64,000 bases of DNA from positions 124,001 through 188,000 of the forward strand of contig NZ_JAHCQH010000004.1 in NCBI RefSeq assembly GCF_018449475.1, in the 5' to 3' direction. Each line of letters starts with the position of its first letter. Within the stretch, counting starts at the first letter, position 1. The position numbers and the translations under genes are program-made. The notes beneath the pieces were generated by a model. It was not told where the DNA came from. It saw only the letters and a list, made by a program, of their open reading frames with translations, and made no database searches. This DNA comes from Ancylobacter radicis (lineage in GTDB: Bacteria; Pseudomonadota; Alphaproteobacteria; Rhizobiales; Xanthobacteraceae). Below, in pieces: positions 9,074 through 18,276 of the stretch.

Positions 9074-10072
9074 ATGGCTCAAAGCACGGCTGCGGAAAAA
9101 GCTCCTATCCGCGTCGGCGTCATCGGCGTCGGCGTCATGGGCTACAATCATGCGCGCGTGCTCTGCGACCTTCCCGGCGCCGAACTGGTCGGCATTGCTG
9201 ATCCGGACGAGGCGCAGCGTGCCAAGGTGGCGGCCATGCTCGGCTGCAACGCGGTGGCGAGCATCGGCGATCTGATCGAGCTTGGCGTCGACGCGTTGGT
9301 GGTGGCCGCTCCCACCCATCTTCACCACGATGTGGCGCTGGCGGCGATCAACGCCGGCAAGCATGTTCTGGTCGAGAAGCCTATTGCCCCGACCGTTGCC
9401 GAAGCCGAGGCCATTGTCGCCGCTGCCAAGGCGAAGGGCCTTGCTCTCATGGTGGGCCATGTCGAGCGGTTCAATCCGGCTGTCGAGGCCGTGAAAAATG
9501 CCATTCGCGGCGAAGAGATCCTCTCCATCGGCATTACCCGTGTCGGCCCGTTCCCCCCGCGCATGTCCAATGTCGGCGTGGTGATCGACCTCGCCGTGCA
9601 CGACATCGACCTGATCTGTCACTTCACGGGTTCGCACATCGTCGACGTGCAGCCGCAGGTGAAGGCGGCGGTGGCCGACCGCGAAGACATTGCCCTGCTT
9701 CAGTTCCGCACGGCCAATGGCGTACTGGCGCACATCAACACCAACTGGCTGACGCCCTTCAAGGCGCGCACCGTGCATGTCGCTACCCGCAACAAATATG
9801 TCATCGGCGACCTGCTGACCCGGCAGGTGACGGAGTGCTTCGACTACAAGCCGGATGGCAGCTACTCGATGCGGCATCTGCCGGTCGCCTATGCCGAGCC
9901 GCTGCGCGTTGAACTGACCCGCTTCCTCGAAGCGGTGCGCGGCGACCGCGACCCGGCGGTCTCAGGTGAGGACGGCGTTGCCGCCATCGCGACCGCCATG
10001 CGGTGCCTCGAACACTTCCCCGCCCCGAAATCGGCCCCCGAGACGCCCCTGCGCGTTGTCGCCGCCGGCTGA
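9074..10072 (+). CDS. Gfo/Idh/MocA oxidoreductase, candidate UDP-GlcNAc 3-dehydrogenase (GnnA-like)
   Basis: NAD(P)-dependent sugar dehydrogenase of 332 residues. The N-terminal Rossmann motif GVIGVGVMGYNHAR begins at about residue 15; the family's EKP lysine is Lys102 (VLVEKPIAPT) and the second-domain motif DLAVHDIDL holds His176. It is followed 13 nt downstream by a DegT-type aminotransferase. That gene pair (3-dehydrogenase then 3-aminotransferase) is the arrangement of GnnA/GnnB, which make UDP-GlcNAc3N for lipid A with 2,3-diamino-2,3-dideoxyglucose, and of WlbA/WlbC-type enzymes for other 3-amino sugars. The adjacent murJ supports an envelope role. A good Shine-Dalgarno (GAGGTCAG) precedes ATG 9074. 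The family call is secure; the exact substrate is inference. Confidence 0.85.
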   Translation: MAQSTAAEKAPIRVGVIGVGVMGYNHARVLCDLPGAELVGIADPDEAQRAKVAAMLGCNAVASIGDLIELGVDALVVAAPTHLHHDVALAAINAGKHVLVEKPIAPTVAEAEAIVAAAKAKGLALMVGHVERFNPAVEAVKNAIRGEEILSIGITRVGPFPPRMSNVGVVIDLAVHDIDLICHFTGSHIVDVQPQVKAAVADREDIALLQFRTANGVLAHINTNWLTPFKARTVHVATRNKYVIGDLLTRQVTECFDYKPDGSYSMRHLPVAYAEPLRVELTRFLEAVRGDRDPAVSGEDGVAAIATAMRCLEHFPAPKSAPETPLRVVAAG

Positions 10073-10085
10073 GCGAGACCATCGA

Positions 10086-11255
10086 ATGAATTCGCATGTG
10101 AAGACCGAGACCGTGTCCGCCTCCCTGCCGCCGATTCCCTTCATCGACGTCGCCTCCCAGCGCGCCCGCCTCGGCTCGCGTATCGACGAGGCGGTGACGC
10201 GGGTACTGAACCACTGTCGCTTCGTGAATGGTCCGGAAGTGACCGAGCTGGAAACCCAGCTTGCCGCTTTCGCCGGCGCCAAGCACGCGATCTCCTGCTC
10301 CAGCGGCACGGACGCGCTGGCGATGATCCTCATGGCCTGGGGCGTGAAGGCCGGCGACGCGGTGTTCTGCCCCGCCTTCACCTTCTGCGCCACCGCCGAG
10401 GTTGTGCCGTGGGTAGGGGCAACGCCTGTCTTCGTCGATGTGCTGGACGATACGTTCAATATGGATCCGGCGAGCTTGGAGGCCGCCATCAAGGTCGCCA
10501 CGGATCGCGGACTTAACCCGCGTGTGGTGATCCCGGTCGATCTGTTCGGCCAACCGGCCGATCTCGATGCGATCGAGGTCATCGCCAAGGCACATGATCT
10601 GAAGATCCTGTGCGACACGGCGCAGGGCTTTGGCGCCACCTGGAACGGCAAGCGCACCGGCTCGTTCGGGGACGCCTCAGCGACCAGCTTCTTCCCGGCC
10701 AAGCCGCTCGGCTGCTTCGGCGACGGCGGTGCCGTATTCACCGATGACGACGATCTTGTGCCCGTGCTGAAGAGCGTGCGCGAGCATGGCCAGGGTGTCG
10801 ACAAATATGAGAATGTCCGCATCGGCATGACCGGCCGCCTCGACACCATCCAGGCGGCCATCCTTCTCGAAAAGCTCAGCATTTTCGAGGATGAGATCGC
10901 CGCCCGCCAGCGCGTCGCCACCCGCTACAATGAGGCGCTGAAGGACGTGTGCGTCGTTCCTGCGGTGGATCCGCGTGCGACTTCGGTCTGGGCGCAGTAC
11001 ACGATCCGCCTTCCGCATGGCGTGCGCGATGGCCTCGCCGCCGCCCTTCAGAAGGAAGGCGTGCCGACCGCCGTTTATTACCGCATCCCGATGCACCGCC
11101 AGCCGGCCTATGCGCAGTATCCCGCCGCCGGAAACGGCTTGCCGGTCTGCGAGAAGCTCTGCGGCGAGGTCATCAGCCTGCCGATGCATGCTTATCTCGA
11201 CGAGGCGAGCCAGGAACGGGTCATCGCCGCCGTCCGTCGGGCGCTCGGCGCCTGA
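10086..11255 (+). CDS. DegT/DnrJ/EryC1/StrS aminotransferase, candidate GnnB-like
   Basis: PLP-dependent sugar aminotransferase of 389 residues from ATG 10086. The frame is open further upstream but overlaps the previous gene. Visible features are the start of the fold (PFIDVASQRARLG), the phosphate-binding segment CSSGTDAL near residue 75, and the PLP lysine Lys206 in SFFPAKPLGCFGDGGA. It would use glutamate to aminate the 3-keto sugar made by the preceding dehydrogenase. A terminator-like hairpin follows, so the two genes probably form their own transcription unit before murJ. The product could also be another 3-amino sugar for O-antigen or glycan. Confidence 0.88.
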   Translation: MNSHVKTETVSASLPPIPFIDVASQRARLGSRIDEAVTRVLNHCRFVNGPEVTELETQLAAFAGAKHAISCSSGTDALAMILMAWGVKAGDAVFCPAFTFCATAEVVPWVGATPVFVDVLDDTFNMDPASLEAAIKVATDRGLNPRVVIPVDLFGQPADLDAIEVIAKAHDLKILCDTAQGFGATWNGKRTGSFGDASATSFFPAKPLGCFGDGGAVFTDDDDLVPVLKSVREHGQGVDKYENVRIGMTGRLDTIQAAILLEKLSIFEDEIAARQRVATRYNEALKDVCVVPAVDPRATSVWAQYTIRLPHGVRDGLAAALQKEGVPTAVYYRIPMHRQPAYAQYPAAGNGLPVCEKLCGEVISLPMHAYLDEASQERVIAAVRRALGA

Positions 11256-11281
11256 CGCAGCAGTACAGGGCTGGCAGTCAG

Positions 11282-11314
11282 GGGCCGACGGGGCTAGCTT
11301 CCGCCGGCCCTTTT
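11282..11314 (+). terminator. Probable intrinsic terminator after the aminotransferase gene
   Basis: Stem GGGCCG (11282-11287) with CGGCCC (11305-11310), extended past one mismatch by CGG/CCG, then TTTT at 11311-11314. It lies 27 nt after the aminotransferase stop and before murJ. Confidence 0.55.
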
Positions 11315-11335
11315 CGTGACCAGCAAGCCCGCGCC

Positions 11336-12889
11336 ATGATTCGCAGCATCTTCTCCGTCGGCGGCTGGACGCTTCTCTCGCGCCTGACCGGCTTCGTGCG
11401 TGACATCATGATGGCGGCGGTGCTCGGCGCCGGGCCGGTGGCGGACGCCTTCTATATCGCCTTCCGGCTACCGAACCATTTTCGCTCGATCTTCGCGGAA
11501 GGCGCGTTCAACACCGCCTTCATCCCCGCTTATGCGCGGGTGAAGACGGTGCTGGGCGATGGCAGCGCCCGTCAGTTCGCCAATGGCATCCTCACGGCGG
11601 TGGTGCTGGTGCAACTCGCCCTGCTCGCCTTCGCGCTTGCCGCGACCGACTGGGTGGTCTCCGTGCTGGCGCCGGGATTGGCTGATGATCCCGAGCGGTT
11701 CGCGCTCACCGTCGATTTCACGCGCATCACCTTCCCCTATCTCGGCTTGATCGCCGTCGTGACGCTGGTCGGTGGCGTGCTCAACGCCAATGACCGCTTC
11801 TGGGCGGCAGCAGCGGCCTCGATCCTGCTCAATGTCGCGATGATCGGTACGTTGAGCGTCGTCGGTCTGTTTCCGACCGCGGGCGATGCCGCAGCCTGGG
11901 GTGTACTGATCTCCGGCTTCCTGCAAGTGGCGCTGCTGGTGTTCGACGCGGAGCGGCACGGACTTGGACCGCGCTTCGGCCGGCCCCGGCTCGATCCCGA
12001 AATGCGCCGGTTCCTGCTGGCGCTCGGACCGGCGATCATCGGTTCGGCTGGGGTGCAACTCTCCATCTTCGCCGACACGATCATCGCCTCCTTCTTGCCT
12101 CAGGGGGCGATCGCGGCGCTGTTCTATGCCGACCGTATCAACCAACTGCCGATCGGCGTGATCGGTATCGCGGCCGGTATCGTGCTTCTCCCGGAGCTCT
12201 CACGCCGCATCGCGGCGGAGGATTATGCCGGGGCACGCCATGCCCAGTCCCGGGCCATCGAGCTTACCATCCTCCTCGCGCTGCCTTTCCTCGCGGCGTC
12301 GCTGACGATCCCGGAGATCATCATGCGCGGACTGTTCCTGCGCGGGGCGTTCACGGCCGAGGCGGCGGCTGCCGCCGGGGCGACGCTGGCGGCCTACGGC
12401 ATAGGACTGGTGCCCTTTGTCATCCTCCGGTCGATCTCCGCGCCCTTCTATGCGCGTGGCGACACCCGTACGCCGGTCATGGCGACGCTCGGGGCGGCGG
12501 TCATCAACATCGCGTTGAAGATCGTGCTGATTGATGACTATGCCCAGGTAGGGCTCGCCTTCGCGACCTCGATCGGGGGCTGGATCACCGTCCTCGCTCT
12601 TGGCTTTCTGGCGCACCGGCGCGGTTATGAATGCGGTGACGAACAGCTTTGGCGCAAGCTGCCCGTGCTTGGACTGATCGCACTTGCCCTCGCAGCAACG
12701 CTATATTTCGCCGGCCATTTTGGCGTTCGCGTGTTTGCGAATTTGGACCGCGGTCAGGATGAGGGGCTGCTCGCCCTGTGTATCGCGGCGGCTGCGTTGG
12801 TCTATGCGGCGCTGGTTGGATTACTGCTCGGGCCAGCCTATCTTCGTACCCTGCTGCGCCCACCAAGGCCGCCCGCTATCGCTCCGTGA
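11336..12889 (+). CDS. murJ: Lipid II flippase MurJ
   Basis: Inner-membrane flippase of the MVF family that moves lipid II across the membrane for peptidoglycan synthesis. It is 517 residues with about fourteen hydrophobic helices. The N-terminus has the MurJ hallmark TLLSRLTGFVRDIMMAAVLGAG and the segment ADAFYIAFRLPNHFRSIFAEGAFNTAF (split here around residues 35-60), with conserved charged residues typical of MurJ rather than Wzx. ATG 11336 is chosen because the signature begins there; the frame is open much further upstream only as a shadow of the previous gene. In many alphaproteobacteria murJ neighbours glnD, mutS or trpS; here it follows the amino-sugar pair instead. Confidence 0.95.
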   Translation: MIRSIFSVGGWTLLSRLTGFVRDIMMAAVLGAGPVADAFYIAFRLPNHFRSIFAEGAFNTAFIPAYARVKTVLGDGSARQFANGILTAVVLVQLALLAFALAATDWVVSVLAPGLADDPERFALTVDFTRITFPYLGLIAVVTLVGGVLNANDRFWAAAAASILLNVAMIGTLSVVGLFPTAGDAAAWGVLISGFLQVALLVFDAERHGLGPRFGRPRLDPEMRRFLLALGPAIIGSAGVQLSIFADTIIASFLPQGAIAALFYADRINQLPIGVIGIAAGIVLLPELSRRIAAEDYAGARHAQSRAIELTILLALPFLAASLTIPEIIMRGLFLRGAFTAEAAAAAGATLAAYGIGLVPFVILRSISAPFYARGDTRTPVMATLGAAVINIALKIVLIDDYAQVGLAFATSIGGWITVLALGFLAHRRGYECGDEQLWRKLPVLGLIALALAATLYFAGHFGVRVFANLDRGQDEGLLALCIAAAALVYAALVGLLLGPAYLRTLLRPPRPPAIAP

Positions 12890-13015
12890 TATTGATTACG
12901 CAGTGCAGCAAAACTGTGCTAGTGGCTCCCGAAGATGGGCGCCCGATGCGGGGCGGCGCGTATCGTGCGGCAGCCATACAGGGGCTGTCCGACTGACGTT
13001 CTCGGAGAGAATCGC

Positions 13016-14233
13016 ATGACTGCAGCGTTGCCGCGCTTTCCCCTCTTTGCTCTCATCACGGCCGTTCTCGCTCTGGCCGGCTGTTCCGAGCAGAAGCAGG
13101 CTCAGCCGGCGGCGCCGCCGGCTGCTGCGGTCACTGTGGCCAAGCCGAGTGTGCGCACTGTCACTGATTATGACGAGTATGTCGGCCGCTTCACCGCCGT
13201 GGACCTGGTTCAGGTCTATGCGAGGGTCTCCGGCTATCTGCAGTCGATCAATTTCACCGATGGCCAGCTCGTGAAGCAGGGGGAACTCCTCTTCAGCATC
13301 GACAAGCGGCCGTTCCAGGTGGCGCTTGATCAGGCGCAGGCCAATCTGGACAAGGCGCAGGCGGATCTCGATTTCGCGCAGTCGGACCTCCAGCGCGCGC
13401 AGACGCTGATCGAGGACCGTGTCTCCACCGCCATCTCCAAACAGACCTTTGACCAGCGCCTGCAGACCGAGCGTTCGGCGCGTGCCAGCGTGGCGGCGGC
13501 TCAGGCGCAGGTTCATTCCGCCCAGCTCGACCTCGAATTCACCGAGCTTCGCTCGCCGGTCACCGGTCGTATTGGCGATCGCAAGGTCTCGGTTGGCAAT
13601 CTGGTGACGGGCGGTGCGGGCGGCACCAACACCAATACACTTCTGGCCACCATTGTCTCGATGGATCCGATCTATTTCGAGTTCACCTATGACGAAGCCT
13701 CCTATCTGCGTTACCAGCGCATGGCCAAGCAGATGGGCGATACCGGCAAACCCATTCCGGTCGAGCTTGGGCTGATCGACGAGAAGAGCTTTTCCTACAA
13801 GGGAACGCTGAATTTCGTCGATAACCAGATCAGCACCGAAACCGGCACGATCCGCGGCCGGGCGCAGTTCGCCAATCCCGATGGCATCTTCACGCCGGGC
13901 ATGTTCGGGCGTGTGCGCGTGCCGTCCTCCGTGCCCCATGAGGCTGTCCTGGTGCCGGACGCCGCCATCGGCACGGAGCAGACCCGCAAATTTGTCTATG
14001 TGATGCAGCCGGGCGATGAGCCTCAGGTGCCGCAGATGAAATATGTCACGCTTGGTCGGTTGAGCGATGGCTTGCGGATCATCAATAGTGGCCTCACCAA
14101 GGATGATCTGGTGGTGGTCAATGGTCTGGTCCGCATCCGTCCGGGTGCGAAGGTTGTCGGCAAGCCCGAGGAGCCTGCGGCCCCGGCCGCCGGCGCCGGG
14201 ACGCAAGCGCCTGCCGCCAAGCCCGCCAACTGA
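13016..14233 (+). CDS. RND efflux periplasmic adaptor lipoprotein (AcrA/MexA type)
   Basis: Membrane fusion protein linking the RND pump to an outer-membrane channel. 405 residues; the signal peptide ends in the lipobox LAGC with Cys23 as lipidation site. The biotinyl-lipoyl half motifs (VYARVSGYLQSINFTDGQLVKQGELLF near 75-100 and LRSPVTGRIGDRKVSVGNLV near 180) flank an alpha-helical hairpin (about 105-170), followed by beta-barrel and membrane-proximal domains. ATG 13016 has a CGGAGAGA ribosome-binding site. It is 17 nt upstream of the pump gene. No outer-membrane factor or TetR regulator is adjacent. Confidence 0.93.
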   Translation: MTAALPRFPLFALITAVLALAGCSEQKQAQPAAPPAAAVTVAKPSVRTVTDYDEYVGRFTAVDLVQVYARVSGYLQSINFTDGQLVKQGELLFSIDKRPFQVALDQAQANLDKAQADLDFAQSDLQRAQTLIEDRVSTAISKQTFDQRLQTERSARASVAAAQAQVHSAQLDLEFTELRSPVTGRIGDRKVSVGNLVTGGAGGTNTNTLLATIVSMDPIYFEFTYDEASYLRYQRMAKQMGDTGKPIPVELGLIDEKSFSYKGTLNFVDNQISTETGTIRGRAQFANPDGIFTPGMFGRVRVPSSVPHEAVLVPDAAIGTEQTRKFVYVMQPGDEPQVPQMKYVTLGRLSDGLRIINSGLTKDDLVVVNGLVRIRPGAKVVGKPEEPAAPAAGAGTQAPAAKPAN

Positions 14234-14250
14234 TCGCGGGAGAAACGATC

Positions 14251-17200
14251 ATGCGCTTCTCCCATTTCTTCATTGACCGCCCGATCTTCGCCTCGGTCGT
14301 TTCGGTCATCGTCATGATCCTCGGCGGCGTGGCCTATGTCGCGCTGCCGGTCGCTCAGTATCCCGACATTGCGCCGCCGGTCGTGAACGTGTCGGGCCAG
14401 TATCCCGGCGCGTCCGCGGAGACGGTGGCCGACACGGTTGTCGCGCCCATCGAGCAGCAGATTAACGGTGTCGAGGGGATGCTCTACATCTCCTCGAACT
14501 CGACGGCGGATGGGCGCTTCTCCATCGCGGTCACCTTCGATATCGGCACCGACCTCGATATTGCGCAGGTTCAGGTGCAGAACCGCGTGTCTACGGCAAC
14601 TCCGCGCCTGCCGCAGGAGGTGCAGCAGATCGGCGTGACGGTGGCCAAGTCGTCGCCGGATATGCTGATGGTGGTCAGCCTGTTCTCGCCGGACGACACC
14701 CGCGACTCGCTGTTCATATCCAACTACGCCAATCTGCAGATCAAGGATCAGCTCCAACGTGTGCCGGGCGTCGGCTCCATCACGGTGTTCGGCTCGCGTG
14801 ACTATGCGATGCAGGTCTGGCTCGATCCGTTGAAGCTGCAGGCGTTGAGCCTTACCGCAACGGATGTGACGGCCGCGCTTGAGGCCCAAAACCTTCAGGT
14901 CGCCTCAGGTGTGCTGAACTCCCCTCCGGTGGAAAAGCAGCTCGCTTTCCAGGTCGCGGTGCGCACGCTCGGGCGTCTATCGACACCGGAGGAGTTCGGC
15001 AACATCGTCGTGCGCCAGAGCGGCAATGCCGTGGTGCGGTTGCGTGACGTTGCACGTATCGAGATCGCCGCGCAGGACAGTTCCTCGATTTCGTATTTCG
15101 ACTCCAAGCCATCGGTGTCGCTGGGCATCTTCCAGTTGCCGGGCTCCAACGCACTCGCCACGGGCGAGGCGATCGAGCGCCAGGTCAAGGAAATCGCCAA
15201 AAGCTTCCCGTCCGGCATCGTCTATTCAACCGCCTATAATCCGACGCAGTTCATCGCCGAATCCGTGCGCGCGGTCGAGCACACGATCTTCGAGGCGATC
15301 ATTCTCGTCGTGATCGTGGTGATGCTGTTCCTGCAAAGCTGGCGTGCGGCGATCATTCCGATCATCGCTATTCCGGTGTCGCTGATCGGCACCTTCTTCA
15401 TCATGAGCCTGTTCGGATTCTCGCTGAACAACCTCTCCCTGTTCGGCCTGGTCCTTGCCATCGGCATCGTCGTCGACGACGCGATCGTTGTGGTGGAAAG
15501 CGTCGAGCACAATATCTCGACCGGGCTCAGCCCGCGCGATGCCGCCTACAAGACCATGGATGAGGTCGGCGGTGCGCTTGTTGCCATTTCGCTCGTGCTG
15601 GCCTCGGTGTTCATTCCCTCGGCCTTCATCACCGGCATTTCCGGCGAGTTCTACCGCCAGTTTGCGCTCACCATCGCCGGTTCGACGCTGATCTCGCTGC
15701 TGGTCTCGCTGACTCTCTCTCCTGCGCTGTGTGCGCTCCTGCTGAAGCCGCACAAGGGGCCGGATCACAAGCCGGCTTGGTATGCTCGCCCCATCACCGG
15801 GTTCTTCCATTATTTCAACAAGGGCTTTGACGGTGTCTCCCGCGGTTATGGCTGGCTCACCAGCCGGCTGGTGCGCTTCGCCATCGTCGTCCTGGTGGTC
15901 TACGTCGCGATACTGGCGGGCGGCTTCAAGCTGTTCTCGATGACGCCGCAGGGTTTCATCCCGGCGCAGGATCGCGGCTATCTCATCGTTGCCGCGCAGT
16001 TGCCGGGCGGCGCCTCGCTCGCGCGCACCAATGAGGTGATGACGCGCGCGGCTAAGGAAGTGCTGGCGACCCCGGGCGTGGCTCACGTGGTCAACATCGT
16101 CGGCTTCTCGGGCGCGACCTTCACCAACGCGCCGAATGCGGGCGCGATGTTCGTCATTCTGGGACCGGCCGCCGAGCGTGCGGAGCATCCCGGACAGTCG
16201 GCGGCGGCGATCCAGGGGCAACTCTTCGGCAAGCTCGCGCCGATCCAGGAAGCGTTCATGATCGTCGTCATGCCGCCGCCCGTGCAGGGCATCGGCAATG
16301 CCGGCGGCTACCGCATGATGATCGAGGATCGCGGCGGGCGCGGCTATCAGGCGCTGCAGGGTGCCGTCTATGCGATGATGGGCCGCGCCAACCAGACGCC
16401 GGGCCTCAAGCAGGTCTATTCGCTGTTCGAGACATCGACGCCGCAGCTGTTCCTCGATATCGACCGCACCAAGGCGCAACTGCTCGGCGTCAACATGGCG
16501 GACGTGTTCTCGACGCTGCAAACCTATATCGGCTCGAGCTACGTCAACGATTTCAACCTGTTCGGCCGCACGTACCGCGTTCAGGCGCAGGCTGATGCGC
16601 CTTATCGCCTGACCCCGGAGGATGTGCTGCAATTACGGGTGAAGAACGCCGCCGGGCAGACCGTGCCGTTCGGCTCCTTCACCACGGTGCAGGACATCTC
16701 CGGTCCCTATCGCGTGCCGCGTTACAATCTCTACCCCGCCGCCGAGCTCGACGGCGACGTGGCCGGCATATCGCAAGGGCAGGCGATCCAGCTCATGCAG
16801 CAGATCGCCACCGAGACCCTGCCGGACGGCTTCGCCTATGAATGGACGGCACTTGCGTATCAGCAGGTGCGGGCGGGCAACACGGCCATCTTTGCCTTTG
16901 GGCTTGGCGTCGTGTTCGTCTTCCTCGTGCTGGCGGCGCAGTATGAAAGCCTGACACTCCCGCTCGCGGTCATTCTGATCGTGCCGATGTGTCTGATCGC
17001 TGCCGTGGTGGGCATTCTGCTGCGTGGGCAGGACAACAACATTCTCAGTCAGGTCGGCTTCATCGTGCTGATCGGTCTGGCGGCGAAGAATGCGATTCTG
17101 ATCGTGGAATTCGCCAAGCAATTGGAGGATCGCGGTGAGGATCGCTTCACGGCGGCCACCCATGCCGCGCAGCTGCGCCTGCGCCCGATCATCATGACGT

Positions 17201-17424
17201 CGCTCGCCTTCATCCTCGGCGTCGTGCCGCTGGTCTGGGCGACGGGGGCGGGCTCTGAACTCCGACAGGCGCTTGGTACGGCCGTGTTCTCCGGCATGAT
17301 CGGCGTGACGATATTCGGCCTTCTTTTCACGCCCACTTTCTATGTTGTCAGTCGCTGGATTGCCGGCTTTGGCGAGCGGCGGCGGGCGCGTGCGCGCGAG
17401 CAGGCGGCCAGCTTGCCGCATTAA
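14251..17424 (+). CDS. RND efflux permease, HAE1 (AcrB/MexB) family
   Basis: Proton-driven trimeric multidrug exporter in the inner membrane, 1057 residues, the usual length. It starts with the family signature RFSHFFIDRPIFASVVSV. TM4 carries the proton-relay aspartates (GIVVDDAIVVVESVEHN), and TM10 has the essential lysine in GLAAKNAILIVEFAK. Two large periplasmic loops are present. It forms an operon with the upstream adaptor and ends before a strong terminator. Substrates cannot be told from sequence; homologous pairs expel solvents, dyes and antibiotics and must use an outer-membrane channel encoded elsewhere. Confidence 0.95.
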   Translation: MRFSHFFIDRPIFASVVSVIVMILGGVAYVALPVAQYPDIAPPVVNVSGQYPGASAETVADTVVAPIEQQINGVEGMLYISSNSTADGRFSIAVTFDIGTDLDIAQVQVQNRVSTATPRLPQEVQQIGVTVAKSSPDMLMVVSLFSPDDTRDSLFISNYANLQIKDQLQRVPGVGSITVFGSRDYAMQVWLDPLKLQALSLTATDVTAALEAQNLQVASGVLNSPPVEKQLAFQVAVRTLGRLSTPEEFGNIVVRQSGNAVVRLRDVARIEIAAQDSSSISYFDSKPSVSLGIFQLPGSNALATGEAIERQVKEIAKSFPSGIVYSTAYNPTQFIAESVRAVEHTIFEAIILVVIVVMLFLQSWRAAIIPIIAIPVSLIGTFFIMSLFGFSLNNLSLFGLVLAIGIVVDDAIVVVESVEHNISTGLSPRDAAYKTMDEVGGALVAISLVLASVFIPSAFITGISGEFYRQFALTIAGSTLISLLVSLTLSPALCALLLKPHKGPDHKPAWYARPITGFFHYFNKGFDGVSRGYGWLTSRLVRFAIVVLVVYVAILAGGFKLFSMTPQGFIPAQDRGYLIVAAQLPGGASLARTNEVMTRAAKEVLATPGVAHVVNIVGFSGATFTNAPNAGAMFVILGPAAERAEHPGQSAAAIQGQLFGKLAPIQEAFMIVVMPPPVQGIGNAGGYRMMIEDRGGRGYQALQGAVYAMMGRANQTPGLKQVYSLFETSTPQLFLDIDRTKAQLLGVNMADVFSTLQTYIGSSYVNDFNLFGRTYRVQAQADAPYRLTPEDVLQLRVKNAAGQTVPFGSFTTVQDISGPYRVPRYNLYPAAELDGDVAGISQGQAIQLMQQIATETLPDGFAYEWTALAYQQVRAGNTAIFAFGLGVVFVFLVLAAQYESLTLPLAVILIVPMCLIAAVVGILLRGQDNNILSQVGFIVLIGLAAKNAILIVEFAKQLEDRGEDRFTAATHAAQLRLRPIIMTSLAFILGVVPLVWATGAGSELRQALGTAVFSGMIGVTIFGLLFTPTFYVVSRWIAGFGERRRARAREQAASLPH

Positions 17425-17438
17425 GGCGGCTACACAGC

Positions 17439-17466
17439 AAAAAGGCGCCCGCTGGGGCGCCTTTTT
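17439..17466. terminator. Strong bidirectional terminator
   Basis: A 12-bp perfect stem AAAAAGGCGCCC (17439-17450) with GGGCGCCTTTTT (17455-17466) around a GCTG tetraloop. The A/T runs on both sides give a T-tract in either direction. It separates the RND operon (+) from the convergent XRE-cupin gene (-). Confidence 0.93.
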
Positions 17467-17488
17467 CATAACGGCAGTAGCGCGGGTC

Positions 17489-18118
17489 TCAGTCGAGCAC
17501 GGCCGCCTTGAGCAGGCACACCATGGTGGCCTGGGCCGGCTCGCTGCCGAGATTGCGAATGACATGGCGCCGGTCGCACCGGTAGCGCAGCGTCTCGCCG
17601 GCGCGGGCGACCTCGATCACATCCGCGCATTCCACCTGCAACTCGCCGGAGAGCACGGACAGACACTCGATGGAGCCGCGCTGGTGGCCGTCCGAGATCA
17701 GCTCGCCGCCCGGCTCCGCGACGAAGTCGAACCATTGCAGCCATTCCACCGTCTTGATCCAGCCGGTGATGGTCAGTCGGCACTTGCCATCCTCCGAGAG
17801 GAGAATGGGCGTGTCGGCGCGGGTGAGGTGCTCGACAAAAGGTTCATCGTCCGTCGCCGCCATGAAGCGGTCAATGGAGACGTCGAGCGCCTGCGACAGC
17901 CGCCAGACCGTGGCGAGGGTAGGGTTTGTCTCGTTCCGCTCGATCTGGCTGATGATGGATTTGGCGACGCCAGACTGCTCGGACAGTTCCGAGAGCGAGA
18001 GATTATAGGCCTTGCGCAGCCGCTGGATGGTGCGGCCAAGCTGGCCGGTGATCGCCTGGGCGCCGGCTTCCATGCCAATCCGATCGAGACTGCGCGTGCG
18101 GCCCGACATGTCTCTCAT
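17489..18118 (-). CDS. XRE-family regulator with cupin sensor domain
   Basis: 209-residue DNA-binding protein. The helix-turn-helix lies at about residues 26-83 (RTIQRLRKAYNLSLSELSEQ, then SGVAKSIISQIERNETNPTL) and a small-molecule-binding cupin barrel at about 110-205 (a glycine-rich strand near PGGELISDGH). Regulators of this layout often control amino-acid or polyamine catabolism. The gene is divergent from the threonine/serine dehydratase gene with 158 nt between starts, so it may regulate that gene. The start could be ATG 18118 or ATG 18109; neither has ideal Shine-Dalgarno spacing. Confidence 0.88.
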   Translation of the reverse strand: MRDMSGRTRSLDRIGMEAGAQAITGQLGRTIQRLRKAYNLSLSELSEQSGVAKSIISQIERNETNPTLATVWRLSQALDVSIDRFMAATDDEPFVEHLTRADTPILLSEDGKCRLTITGWIKTVEWLQWFDFVAEPGGELISDGHQRGSIECLSVLSGELQVECADVIEVARAGETLRYRCDRRHVIRNLGSEPAQATMVCLLKAAVLD

Positions 18119-18276
18119 ATCCCTCGTTGATCCTGGAACTTAGGGTGCAGGAGCCAGGCGGCGCAAGCATGCCAAGCTTGTGTGAGGCTTTTGTCCCGGC
18201 TTGTTGTGCAGTGCCCCACACCGGATGACCATGGAATGGGGATGCGCGTCGCCTCGACCCGGACTAAACTCATAAA

